From Opitutaceae bacterium (GTDB lineage: Bacteria > Verrucomicrobiota > Verrucomicrobiia > Opitutales > Opitutaceae), in assembly GCA_028284385.1 (NCBI GenBank), contig JANQRT010000003.1, positions 124,001-188,000 on the forward strand: a stretch of DNA of 64,000 nucleotides, written 5' to 3'. Every line of letters starts with the position of its first letter. The first letter of the stretch is position 1. The notes beneath the pieces are model-generated. The model was not told the DNA's origin. It made no database searches and saw only the letters and a program-made list of their open reading frames with translations. Made by a program: the position numbers and the translations under genes. Positions 18,851 through 26,608 of this stretch are shown here, in pieces.

Positions 18851-19123
18851 GATTTTGGCCCGAGAAACGAAAGCTGCAATCAGTAAATCAGTGTAACATT
18901 CTCACGACACGAATAACTGCCTTGAAATACGGCTGGGTGAAAGAACAGACTGCTTGCTTATTTTTAGCGGAAAGTCGGTCTACATCACTGTTGGGATTGC
19001 CGATCTCCCTCTTGCTCCGGCTTCGCCTGGAGGTCCTTGGGTCATGAATCAAGGCACCCACTGTGCCCACATTATGATTACGCCTCATCGCGGGAGGCAG
19101 TAGTCAATATGTATTCAGATTCC
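18851..19123. other. Intergenic region with a GGCACCCA/GCCCA hairpin
   Basis: No gene seen. A short palindrome at 19053-19069 (GGCACCCA-CTGT-GCCCA) shares its core with the one downstream of ada at 1604-1620. Confidence 0.35.
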
Positions 19124-19717
19124 CTAACGTGCAGACAGTGTCTTGAGCAGTTTTGCTCGTGGCTTCTCTAGGGAAACCGAATTCATTCCGAACCCCTTGT
19201 ACGATTTCCGATTGCCTGCCTGTGATGGGTTTGAAATAGCGTCATGGGGAAGACCTTTGATAGCCAGGATTTTCTCTTTGAAACGCCAGTCATCGGTAAC
19301 CTCTTCCCCAATGAAGTCCGGATAGGTGAAGCGTCGACTGTGGTTTACACTCTTAAACTCGATTTGCGCTAGCATTAGACTATCGAGCTTGTCTTGGTAG
19401 ATATCGATAAGGAATACGTAGTCCTTTTCTCTGTATTCAAACCTCAACTTCTCCAAGCGGCGACCTGTAGTCAGAGGCCATAAGCCCATGAATTGTATTT
19501 TGGTTATCTCGGTTTCCAGCTCTCCACGCGAGAGGCCCTCGCCAGTCATGGCGGTTAGAAAGAACCGCTCCTCGATTGAATGGAGGTGGACTTCTCGGTC
19601 CGGCTCTATTGATAAGTAGCCTTGCTTGATCAAAGCTCCTCTGGAGTTCGGCAATTCCTGAGGTAGGCGCTTCAAGATAAACGAGCGCTCGATTTCCGAT
19701 GAGATTGATCTCCTCAC
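19124..19717 (-). CDS. CYTH-domain protein with degenerate active site
   Basis: 197 residues from a GTG start whose four bases GTGA overlap the stop of the upstream RHH gene. The CYTH pattern is clear: EIERSFIL (residues 8-15), KQGYLS (31-36), FFLTAMTG (52-59), LSRGELETEI (62-71), a helix, then EYREKDYVFLIDIY, AQIEF and the hallmark FIGEEVTDDWRFKEKILA. CYTH enzymes are tunnel-shaped triphosphatases or adenylyl cyclases. Here the acidic residues E8, E10, E66 and E68 remain. The basic residues expected at positions 12, 44, 46 and 57 are S, H, H and M, so triphosphate binding may be lost. A C-terminal extension of about 40 basic residues follows. Confidence 0.8.
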   Translation of the reverse strand: MRRSISSEIERSFILKRLPQELPNSRGALIKQGYLSIEPDREVHLHSIEERFFLTAMTGEGLSRGELETEITKIQFMGLWPLTTGRRLEKLRFEYREKDYVFLIDIYQDKLDSLMLAQIEFKSVNHSRRFTYPDFIGEEVTDDWRFKEKILAIKGLPHDAISNPSQAGNRKSYKGFGMNSVSLEKPRAKLLKTLSAR

Positions 19718-19869
19718 TTCCTCTTTTTCCTTTTTGCTAAATAATTATCAACTAAGCCTGACAGAATCTTCTGAACGCTGGTATCCTCCTTTAGGGCAAT
19801 GGTCTTCAGTTCTTTCAGAGTCTTTTTATCGAGACGTAGCGAAGTGTTCGTTTTCGTGTCTTTAGCCAT
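19714..19869 (-). CDS. Small ribbon-helix-helix DNA-binding protein (antitoxin-like)
   Basis: 51 codons plus stop, from an ATG at 19869. The product contains NTSLRLDKKTLKELKTIALK, then EDTSVQKILSGLVDNYLAKR: a beta strand followed by two helices, which is the CopG/Arc/ParD-type RHH fold, and a lysine-rich tail. RHH proteins dimerise through the strand and bind operator DNA with it; many are antitoxins or autorepressors. It overlaps the CYTH gene by 4 nt (GTGA), so the two are translationally coupled. A perfect inverted repeat sits 7-28 nt upstream of its start. It is short enough to be missed by default gene calling. Confidence 0.82.
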   Translation of the reverse strand: MAKDTKTNTSLRLDKKTLKELKTIALKEDTSVQKILSGLVDNYLAKRKKRK

Positions 19870-19875
19870 TTCTAG

Positions 19876-19897
19876 TCATGACGTAGTGACGTCATGA
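19876..19897 (-). promoter_or_regulatory. Inverted-repeat operator of the RHH-CYTH cassette
   Basis: TCATGACGT and ACGTCATGA form a perfect 9-bp inverted repeat with a 4-bp spacer (AGTG). The half-site TGACGT also occurs directly repeated inside it. It begins 7 nt upstream of the RHH start codon and so would overlap the leader or promoter, as expected for an autorepressed toxin-antitoxin-style operon. Confidence 0.72.
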
Positions 19898-20317
19898 TTT
19901 GAGATGTAGTCGTATGTCTTCCGAAATCAAGCACGCTTTTGTTACAATTTGAGAAATTTGGGGATTTCTTGTTCGCTATGTGGGGAATCGGATTCGACTT
20001 GTTCGTCACCGACATCGATTTGTATTGAAAGTTCCATGCGCGATATCCCTCCCTTCCGAGCGAGATTCTATTGGAGAGTTCCCGTCATGTTGCGAGCTAG
20101 CTGATGCACCCATGAGCGAAGGAAAAGTTGAACAGCGGCTTTCGATAGCGATCGAGGAGCACAGTCAGTGAGCCTAAATAACCTGCTTTCACTTTGCTGA
20201 TTAGCTCTTCATCCGTTTCCGAATTCACAATTTCTCTTTCTTGTTTGTGGTACTTATCAAGCCGGAAAAAGGCTACAGGAAGCCGTTTACTTTCGAAATG
20301 GCTTTTCTTGGAAGAGT
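19898..20317. other. Intergenic region upstream of the RHH-CYTH cassette
   Basis: 420 nt without a convincing gene. A 63-codon plus-strand frame at 19980-20171 has no recognisable motif or ribosome-binding site. The promoter of the cassette should lie at the left end. Confidence 0.35.
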
Positions 20318-21574
20318 TTAGCTTCCTGTTTTCCGCTGTTTAAAGCGGTGATCCGTTACGCGTAGACAAAGCAGAGCTGCTCCAATTCCAATAGCGAGAG
20401 CGTAGTAGAAGAGAACACGGTAGTCGTTGTTAGCGAAGAAGACGAGATACCCGCCCCCAAAGGTCGCCAGCGTCTTGCCGGCAGCGTGGAAGAGATTCAT
20501 AGCTCCAGACACCTGGCCGATTAGGTCCTTGGGTATGAACTCCGTGAAGAAAGGCTTTACGATCACTCCTTTGATGGTGAACCCGAGTCCGAACAGAAGG
20601 GCGACCAGGATGAGATCGGAGGGTTCGTCTCCGAATATCGCGAATACACAGGCGCAGATTTCCAAGAGAAATGCGAGCAAAAGCGCTTTATCTTTCGGTA
20701 TCCATTTTTCAATACTGATACCTCCAGGTATGGCGAATAGCCCCATCAAGGGCATGAGGTACCAATAGTTTCCGAATTCGGAAGTAGTCGCTCCCAGCGA
20801 TCTTGTAGCGAAGAGAACCATGTAAGTCTTTATCAGTGTATCAAAGATTGCTCCGATGAGAAATATGATGCTTAGGCGCCTGAGTTCTCGATGTCCCCAA
20901 ACATCCATGACGTATCGCTTAAGAGTGAGTTTAGGGCGGCTTAGATCTTTCTCGACCGGTTTTTCCTGCAAGAAAAACGCGGGAATCATGATAAGAACGA
21001 TTTGAGCGACAGCTCCGATACGATAGAGTACCTGGTGGTCGTAGTGTTTGAGCAGATGCCCCATGCCAAATCTCAGCAATACAGCGGACGTCAGCGTCAT
21101 TATGGTGATGATCATCCCATTTACAAAGAGTCTCTGTTTGGGAGGTACGAGATCGGCGATGAGCGGATGATCAGACCCGATGACCACATCCATGAAAAAC
21201 TCGAAAAACAGAACGGCGATGAAGAGTTGCCAGAGAAGAGCGACCTCGGGAATGAACCACAGGGCGATCGAAATGATGGGAGAGCTCGTTATGATAAAGA
21301 AAGCTCTTCGTCCGATGGGAGTCCAAATACGATCGCTAAGGATGCCGACGAGCGGTTGAGCGATAAATCCGAAAAGGGGATTCAGCGCAAGGATCAGGCC
21401 GATGATTCGCGGATCATCGTTAACCCTTTCGATGGTTTTGGGGAGGAGATTTGCGGACAGACCAACATTGATGGCGACCCCCATCCACATCAGCATGAAA
21501 ACGACCAGCGTGCGAATGGTGACGCTTTCCCTTTGGGCAGGTTGGGGTAGGATGGGGTCGTTAGTCATGTTCAA
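20318..21574 (-). CDS. Major facilitator superfamily transporter
   Basis: 418 residues with about 12 hydrophobic segments. The first cytoplasmic loop carries GFIAQPLVGILSDRIWTPIGRR, the MFS motif A in the form seen in sugar-cation symporters of the SLC45/GPH neighbourhood. A matching loop between helices 8 and 9 is present (IPGGISIEKWIPKDKALLL). It probably imports a sugar or similar solute. There is no partner enzyme directly beside it: the RHH-CYTH cassette and an Fpg-type gene flank it, so the substrate cannot be inferred. Confidence 0.85.
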   Translation of the reverse strand: MNMTNDPILPQPAQRESVTIRTLVVFMLMWMGVAINVGLSANLLPKTIERVNDDPRIIGLILALNPLFGFIAQPLVGILSDRIWTPIGRRAFFIITSSPIISIALWFIPEVALLWQLFIAVLFFEFFMDVVIGSDHPLIADLVPPKQRLFVNGMIITIMTLTSAVLLRFGMGHLLKHYDHQVLYRIGAVAQIVLIMIPAFFLQEKPVEKDLSRPKLTLKRYVMDVWGHRELRRLSIIFLIGAIFDTLIKTYMVLFATRSLGATTSEFGNYWYLMPLMGLFAIPGGISIEKWIPKDKALLLAFLLEICACVFAIFGDEPSDLILVALLFGLGFTIKGVIVKPFFTEFIPKDLIGQVSGAMNLFHAAGKTLATFGGGYLVFFANNDYRVLFYYALAIGIGAALLCLRVTDHRFKQRKTGS

Positions 21575-21714
21575 CTCAGTTTGTAGAGTTTCACAGACTG
21601 CCTTCTCCGAATCCAGAATCCTTTCAAGCAGAAATATTTAAGCAAATTAGCCTCATCCATCCAATCAGCCCTCTTGCTTTTTGACTTTCCCGTCTCATTC
21701 CGTGGTATGAACGA

Positions 21715-22632
21715 GTGCCTGAATTGCCGGACATAATGCTCTACCTTGCTTCACTTGAATCTCGGGTTGTCGGGCAGTCCCTCAAGCGAGCTCAACTTCG
21801 CAGTCCTTTCTTTTTGCGAACCTTCGATCCTCCTCTCAAAGAATTCGAAGGGCTAGTGGTTCGCGGTTTAGGGCGTTTGGGAAAACGCGTGATTTTCGAA
21901 TTCGATGACGAGAAGTTTCTCGTCTTTCACCTAATGATCGCAGGACGCTTTCGTTGGCGGGAAAAAGGCGAACCGCGACTAGGTGGCAAGATAGTCTTGG
22001 CCGAGTTTGAGTTTCCGGGAGGCGTTCTCTTTGTCACGGAAGCCAGCAAAAAGAAGCGAGCCTCTTTGCATTGCATTGTCGGACAAAACAAATTGGACGA
22101 CATGGATCCAGGCGGAATAGAGGTGCACGCTGTTTCAAAAGAAGTATTTGCTGAGCGACTACGCATGAGAAACCATACCTTAAAACGGGCTCTCACTGAT
22201 CCGAGGCTTTTTAGCGGCATTGGTAATGCCTATTCTGACGAGATACTGAACGCCGCGGGGTTGTCTCCCATCGCTCAAACGCAAAAGCTCAGCGACGACG
22301 AAGTTGATCGACTTAATCAATCGATAATCGAAACATTGGATGCATGGACGAAGCGTCTCCTGGAGGAATTTGATGGACGCTTTCCTGAGGCGGGAGAAGT
22401 TACTGCCTTCCGACCGGATTTCTCGGCCCACGGCAAATTTGGTAAGCCTTGTCTTCGCTGTGGAACGACCATTCAGCGAATTCGCTACGCGGAAAACGAG
22501 ACGAACTATTGTCCGGAATGCCAAACCGGCGGTAAGATCCTAGCCGACCGGTCGCTTTCGAGAATCCTGAAAGACGATTGGCCGCGAACCATTGAGGAGC
22601 TGGAGGGAGCTCCAGGTTTTTCAGGAACTTGA
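21715..22632 (+). CDS. Fpg/Nei-family DNA glycosylase
   Basis: 305 residues starting with GTG, which gives MPELPD and places the catalytic Pro2 and Glu3 correctly. The H2TH block ALTDPRLFSGIGNAYSDEIL and the C-terminal zinc finger (CLRCGT, then YCPECQ: four cysteines) are intact. It excises oxidised bases such as 8-oxoguanine or formamidopyrimidines and cleaves the abasic site. About 40 extra residues follow the zinc finger (LSRILKDDWPRTIEELE), which standard MutM lacks. It may belong to a divergent Fpg/Nei subgroup, so no symbol is given. Confidence 0.9.
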   Translation: MPELPDIMLYLASLESRVVGQSLKRAQLRSPFFLRTFDPPLKEFEGLVVRGLGRLGKRVIFEFDDEKFLVFHLMIAGRFRWREKGEPRLGGKIVLAEFEFPGGVLFVTEASKKKRASLHCIVGQNKLDDMDPGGIEVHAVSKEVFAERLRMRNHTLKRALTDPRLFSGIGNAYSDEILNAAGLSPIAQTQKLSDDEVDRLNQSIIETLDAWTKRLLEEFDGRFPEAGEVTAFRPDFSAHGKFGKPCLRCGTTIQRIRYAENETNYCPECQTGGKILADRSLSRILKDDWPRTIEELEGAPGFSGT

Positions 22633-22729
22633 AGATCCGCTTTTAATGCGTCTTTTATTTGCTATTTTGTAATATTCGGTCTAATTTAAAAAGTCTCTCT
22701 GAATCCCAATCGATTTAAGCTCTTCCGCT

Positions 22730-23236
22730 ATGAACGCAGCGTATCCCCGTACCTTCATATCAATGTGCAATGACATATTGAGCAAGGGCGTTGAAGAGCT
22801 TGGTTTTCCGAAATCCAGCTTTTTGGCTATCGTTAGCCGTGTTGAACGCGAAGAATACAAAATCGTTGCCGTTCAATCGGCCACCTCGGCTTTTGTCGCT
22901 GGGGAATCCTTTCATTTGAGTAATACTTTTTGTAGAGAAGTAGTCTCCAAGCAGAAGACGGTGGCCATCACTGAAGTCGATGGTCAGGCTGGGCTTTCTC
23001 GACATCCGCTGTACCAGAACGTAGCGATTGAAGGCTACATCGGTACGCCCATTTATCAGAATGAAAAGGTTTGGGGCACCTTGAACTTTAGCTGTCTGAT
23101 TATCCGGCGGGAGCCGTTTAACGAAAGCGATTTCGCTTACATTGAAAATGAGGCGAAAGTAATATCCTCTTTCTTATCTGACCTCGGTAGCGAAGCGGGA
23201 ACGCTCGTTGAAGGAAACGAGGCGTCGGTCCACTAG
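22730..23236 (+). CDS. GAF-domain protein
   Basis: 168 residues consisting of essentially one GAF domain, with FLAIVSRVEREEYKIVAVQS, the conserved FCREVV, VEGYIGTPI-like IEGYIGTPIYQNEKVWGTLNF and a closing helix. GAF domains bind small ligands, chromophores or NO/redox cofactors. A stand-alone GAF protein may act as a sensor partner of a kinase elsewhere, or as a methionine-sulfoxide-reductase-type enzyme, though I do not see the cysteine pattern of the latter. It is convergent with the P-loop gene. Confidence 0.78.
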   Translation: MNAAYPRTFISMCNDILSKGVEELGFPKSSFLAIVSRVEREEYKIVAVQSATSAFVAGESFHLSNTFCREVVSKQKTVAITEVDGQAGLSRHPLYQNVAIEGYIGTPIYQNEKVWGTLNFSCLIIRREPFNESDFAYIENEAKVISSFLSDLGSEAGTLVEGNEASVH

Positions 23237-23253
23237 TCAAAAGTCGATTCGGG

Positions 23254-23769
23254 CTAATCCAGAGCTTCCCGTTCGCGAAGAAACGCGTTGATCGCTTTTC
23301 TCGAAGACAGCGTCAGGATACGTTTTTCGTTTCTTAGGTTCTCAAGCATTTCTAACGTCTCTGGACGTTTCTTCTTTCTGTAGTTCCAGATCCACATGAA
23401 GAATTCCCAAGTGATTCTTTCTGGACAACCCTCTGTCATGTCCGGTCTGACTTTGCCTTTGTATTGAAAATATCGTTTCACTGCTCCGTACAAACATAGC
23501 CAGCGTGGCATATCCAAATAGATGATCGTATCGCTTGCGTTAATACGAATCTCCAGGGTCGAACCATAGTTGCCGTCCACAATCCATTTTTCTTTCGAGA
23601 CGAGCTCTTCTTGCTTCTTTAGCCACTCTTCTTTGGGGAGCGACTTCCATCCCGATTGCCAGAAGATGCGATCCAAATGATAGACCGGTAGTCCTGTGGC
23701 TGCTCCCAGTCTGATGGCCAAGGTCGACTTCCCCGAACCGCCACAGCCTATGATCATTACTCTCTTCAT
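23254..23769 (-). CDS. P-loop NTPase, adenylate-kinase-like (FlaR/topology-modulation type)
   Basis: 171 residues from the ATG at 23769, chosen because the Walker A begins immediately (MKRVMIIGCGGSGKSTLA); the longer frame from 23808 adds a tail with no homology-like features. Typical of the family are LPVYHLDRIFWQSGW, KWIVDGNYGSTLEIRI and YLDMPRWLCLYGAVKRY. These small kinase-like proteins have often been labelled DNA topology modulation protein FlaR, but the substrate is unknown. Confidence 0.83.
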   Translation of the reverse strand: MKRVMIIGCGGSGKSTLAIRLGAATGLPVYHLDRIFWQSGWKSLPKEEWLKKQEELVSKEKWIVDGNYGSTLEIRINASDTIIYLDMPRWLCLYGAVKRYFQYKGKVRPDMTEGCPERITWEFFMWIWNYRKKKRPETLEMLENLRNEKRILTLSSRKAINAFLREREALD

Positions 23770-24012
23770 GTTTTGAGTTTGCTCTACAGGGAGGATAGAG
23801 GATCGCAAGGATATCCAGATTTAAATTGCGTGAGGTCAGTTTTAATATTCCCGGAGTGGTCAACTTTCACTGGATTAGTCTGTCCCCAGCAAACAATTAC
23901 AAAGACTTTTTTGCGTTTCCTTCCTTTGCCACGCGCGAAGAAGATATCAAAGTGGAAGTCGTCTTAAGCGATGACGAGATGGTGTTCTCGAATAGCTAGT
24001 CTAGATTGTTAT
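23770..24012. other. Intergenic region with a possible short remnant frame
   Basis: A plus-strand frame at 23826-23999 (TTG to TAG, 57 codons) encodes NFHWISLSPANNYKDFFAF and EEDIKVEVVLSDDEMVF, which look more protein-like than random. No family was recognised and there is no ATG. It may be a truncated gene end or chance. Confidence 0.25.
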
Positions 24013-24278
24013 TCATTGCTTCCCATATTTTATTTTAGGTTCGGCAACGAATTTACGGTTCATTCCATGACCTGTGAGCGGATCAATGTAGGGAAGGCCT
24101 TGTTTTTTCTGTGAGAGATAAATAGATTCCCAAGTTCTCTTAGGTCGTCGACGGATCGGAGCTTTTCCTCAAGGGGGAGTTCACGCCATCGGCGAAGCTC
24201 CTCTCGACGAGCACCCTTTGACCAATCAATATCTTTCTCATTTGGTTCGTGCTTGATCTCGTATCCACTCGAGTTGTT
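24013..24278 (-). pseudogene. Frameshifted remnant of a small charged hypothetical protein
   Basis: In one frame (24278 to 24060) the product has DIDWSKGARREELRRWRELP and LEEKLRSVDDLRELGNLF, then loses sense. Shifting frame near 24110 continues with KKQGLPYIDPLTGHGMNRKF to a TGA at 24013-24015. This order (WxKGARxxELxxWRxLPLEEK ... GLPYIDPLTG) is a recognisable small bacterial protein that usually follows a nucleotidyltransferase-like gene. No start codon fits, and the ATG at the gene junction is in another frame, so the gene appears to carry at least one and probably two frameshifts. Confidence 0.6.
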
Positions 24279-24345
24279 CTATGTCGACTAAGTCTTGTGG
24301 TCTGCCCGCTTTTGAGTCTTGAATCTGGTTCATTCGGAATGGGTT
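24238..24345 (-). pseudogene. C-terminal remnant of a nucleotidyltransferase-like (DUF6036/AbiEii-type) gene
   Basis: The frame ends in DSKAGRPQDLVDIEQLEWIR, which resembles the conserved C-terminal K-x-A-x-G-R-x-x-D-x-x-D-x-E segment of nucleotidyltransferase-like proteins. The rest of the expected protein is absent; upstream sequence is AT-rich and unrelated. Its stop overlaps the beginning of the frameshifted second gene, as in an intact two-gene cassette. Together they look like a decayed mobile defence or TA-type pair. Confidence 0.45.
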
Positions 24346-24363
24346 GATACTCCGCCGCTTACA
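24345..24363. repeat. Short GC-rich palindrome at the remnant boundary
   Basis: CCGCT-TAC-AGCGG lies within ACTCCGCCGCTTACAGCGGG. The small hairpin sits exactly where the recognisable remnant stops and AT-rich sequence begins. It resembles REP-type palindromes but is too short to assign. Confidence 0.35.
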
Positions 24364-24450
24364 GCGGGGATCTTTATTTGATAAAATATTTTCTTGAAAC
24401 CCTTTATTATTATTTTGTATTTTTTCATCGGAATCCAACTCAATATAAGT

Positions 24451-25206
24451 ATGAAAAACAACACATTATTATTCATGGCCTTATTGTATCTGGCCATTTC
24501 TTCGTCTACTGCTGCGACATATACAGTACCCTCAGGTTTAGGAGCAATAAAACGGGCTTATCTGGCGTGGAAAAACACGACATCGGTCAAGATTCTTACG
24601 GGTTACGGAGAATGTAACGGCTACTACTGGGAAGTTACATCCGATACTGATGTTGATCTTAGCAGCATTTTGCCCTCGGGTGCTGACTGGGTCTATGTTT
24701 ATATTGATACATCGGCGAGCTCATTTCCCACACCTTCCTTTGTCGGGAGCCTTACTGAGCCAGCTTGGAGTGATGATCTGCAAGGATGGTATGATGGAGA
24801 AGACAGATGCTTGGGAGCCGTTTATAGTCCTTCGACTGGAGCTACAATACTCTCATTCAATAGCGACGGGTTAAAGTATTTTATCAATGGCCAAAGTATT
24901 CTCACTAATGCTTCGCCTGATGGTACTTATAAAACTACGACTGTTGATGTTGACACTTTAACACCCGTAATTGCTAATTCCGTATTTCTTTCGGTGCGGG
25001 GCCAAGATATCGGAAGTAATACTTTGATTCAGATCAAGTCTACCCACATGTCGAAATCTACTGCCGTTATGAAAGCTGGTGATATAGCTCAAATGACGAC
25101 TTGGCTACCTACCAGTGTTGCAGATAGATCAGTAGAATGGCTAGGTGAATCTGATGACGATTCAGCATTTTCCATGTGGGTTATTGGTTATCAGATCGAG
25201 CGCTAA
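24451..25206 (+). CDS. AT-rich secreted protein of unknown function
   Basis: 251 residues from the ATG at 24451, which gives a signal peptide (MKNNTLLFMALLYLAISSST); an upstream in-frame ATG at 24394 would add a hydrophobic stretch. The mature protein is rich in S, T, Y and W and beta-like (YTVPSGLGAIKRAYLAW, then GYYWEVTSDTDVDLSSILPS, then WMVIGYQIER-like end MWVIGYQIER), reminiscent of phage tail-fibre or surface adhesin domains, though no family was recognised. Base composition is clearly more AT-rich than neighbouring genes, suggesting transfer. A strong terminator follows. Confidence 0.65.
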   Translation: MKNNTLLFMALLYLAISSSTAATYTVPSGLGAIKRAYLAWKNTTSVKILTGYGECNGYYWEVTSDTDVDLSSILPSGADWVYVYIDTSASSFPTPSFVGSLTEPAWSDDLQGWYDGEDRCLGAVYSPSTGATILSFNSDGLKYFINGQSILTNASPDGTYKTTTVDVDTLTPVIANSVFLSVRGQDIGSNTLIQIKSTHMSKSTAVMKAGDIAQMTTWLPTSVADRSVEWLGESDDDSAFSMWVIGYQIER

Positions 25207-25239
25207 TCGTCTTGGAAATTCTGATTTAATATCAAGAAT

Positions 25240-25282
25240 GCACTGTCAGAGTAATTAAATTTGACTGGCAGTGCTTTAATTT
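25240..25282 (+). terminator. Rho-independent terminator after the AT-rich gene
   Basis: GCACTGTCAG and CTGGCAGTGC pair over 10 bp with one G-U around a 15-nt loop, then TTTAATTT. It is correctly placed 33 nt after the stop. Confidence 0.7.
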
Positions 25283-25404
25283 ATTTATACTAAATTACTT
25301 TTTTGAATATTTTGCCCTTCTATTGAGTCGCTCTATATAAAATACTATAAGGTCTATAAATATTCATCTAGAATTTTCTTAGATAGAATCTGTTGTTTTT
25401 ATAT

Positions 25405-26409
25405 TTATGGCGTATCCTCGGGAAACGCGACCACACGCTTCATTTCAAGTCCCCTGATCAAACGGATTCTTGCTGCTTCGCCGATAAAATCCGCCGTCAA
25501 CAAACGATGGAGGGCGTCGACTCCCGTGATGGGTTTGTCCTCGAGTTTCACCAGAATGTCTCCTTCCCGAATGCCTGCCTTGGCGGCAGGACTGCCAGGC
25601 TCGAGACTAGCCACCAGTACTCCAGTGTCATGCTCCAATCCATACAGATTGACCAGCTTGCGCACTAGAGGAACTTTTCTTCCAGCAATTCCCAAATAAC
25701 TTCGACGCACGCGCCCCTCCTTGATCAGCCAGGCAGTCACCCAGCGAGCGATGTCGCTAGCAATAGAAAAGCAGATGCCTTGAGCTGAATAGATGATCGC
25801 TGTATTCACTCCGATGACACGTCCGGAGGAATCTAGTAGCGGTCCTCCCGAATTGCCTGGATTCAAAGCGGCATCAGTTTGAATGACATTGTCGATCAAT
25901 CGACCGGATCGAGCTCGCAAGGAACGCCCAAGTCCACTGACGATTCCTGCGGTAACCGTTTGCTGGAAGCCCATGGGCGACCCAATGGCTACCGCAATCT
26001 GACCAGGCCTGGCGCTACCAGTGTCGGCGAATTTCAAGTGCTCGACTTCATTCATGTCCGCTCGAACGATGGCCAAGTCAGTCCCAGGATCGTCGCCAAT
26101 CAGCTCGGCGGAGACGGATCTTCCGTCGGCCAGAAAAACGCGTACTGATTGAGCTCCATGGACGACATGGCTGTTGGTAACGATGTATCCATCAGGTGAT
26201 ATGAAGAATCCGGAGCCACTGCCAATTGGAGCGTTGTTCCCTTTCACTTCGATATGAACCACAGCTTTGCTTGCTGTTTCGAATACGTTGCTAACGGTTT
26301 GTGAGTAGGCATCTAGGATCTTTTCGTCGCCATCGATGGAAGCTTCACTTGGATCATCTCGAAAATCCGCTCCTCCTCCATCGGAAATATTCATTATCCA
26401 ATTTCTCAT
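25405..26409 (-). CDS. HtrA/DegP-type serine protease with PDZ domain
   Basis: 334 residues from the ATG at 26409, preferred because AGAAGGA precedes it by about 7 nt; another ATG lies at 26430. The trypsin-like domain has the catalytic triad in VTNSHVVHG, GTDLAIVRA and NPGNSGGPLL. One PDZ domain follows (about 235-330: YLGIAGRKV, PGSPAAKAGIREGDILVKL). The family degrades or senses misfolded envelope proteins, but no signal peptide or membrane anchor is visible here, so the protein may be cytoplasmic or exported another way. Confidence 0.92.
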   Translation of the reverse strand: MRNWIMNISDGGGADFRDDPSEASIDGDEKILDAYSQTVSNVFETASKAVVHIEVKGNNAPIGSGSGFFISPDGYIVTNSHVVHGAQSVRVFLADGRSVSAELIGDDPGTDLAIVRADMNEVEHLKFADTGSARPGQIAVAIGSPMGFQQTVTAGIVSGLGRSLRARSGRLIDNVIQTDAALNPGNSGGPLLDSSGRVIGVNTAIIYSAQGICFSIASDIARWVTAWLIKEGRVRRSYLGIAGRKVPLVRKLVNLYGLEHDTGVLVASLEPGSPAAKAGIREGDILVKLEDKPITGVDALHRLLTADFIGEAARIRLIRGLEMKRVVAFPEDTP

Positions 26410-26608
26410 AATGAATCCTTCTCCGAGCATCGATTGTGCCGCAGTTTCTTCTTTTTAGTCAGAGGGGGAATGCTTCAGGATGGGACATAATTGCCCGTGA
26501 TTCACTGGATTGGCAGCTTGACCGTCTCACTTTTGCCCAGCATTGGCGATTTCGCGATAAAGCCGTCTATTGACTCTCGTCGCTAAGCCTCTTTCATCCT
26601 GTGATCGT

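Noticed and set aside
19980..20171. 63-codon plus-strand open frame beside the RHH-CYTH cassette
   Set aside because: No Shine-Dalgarno or recognisable domain; arginine/serine-rich composition typical of a chance frame. It was considered as a third cassette gene.
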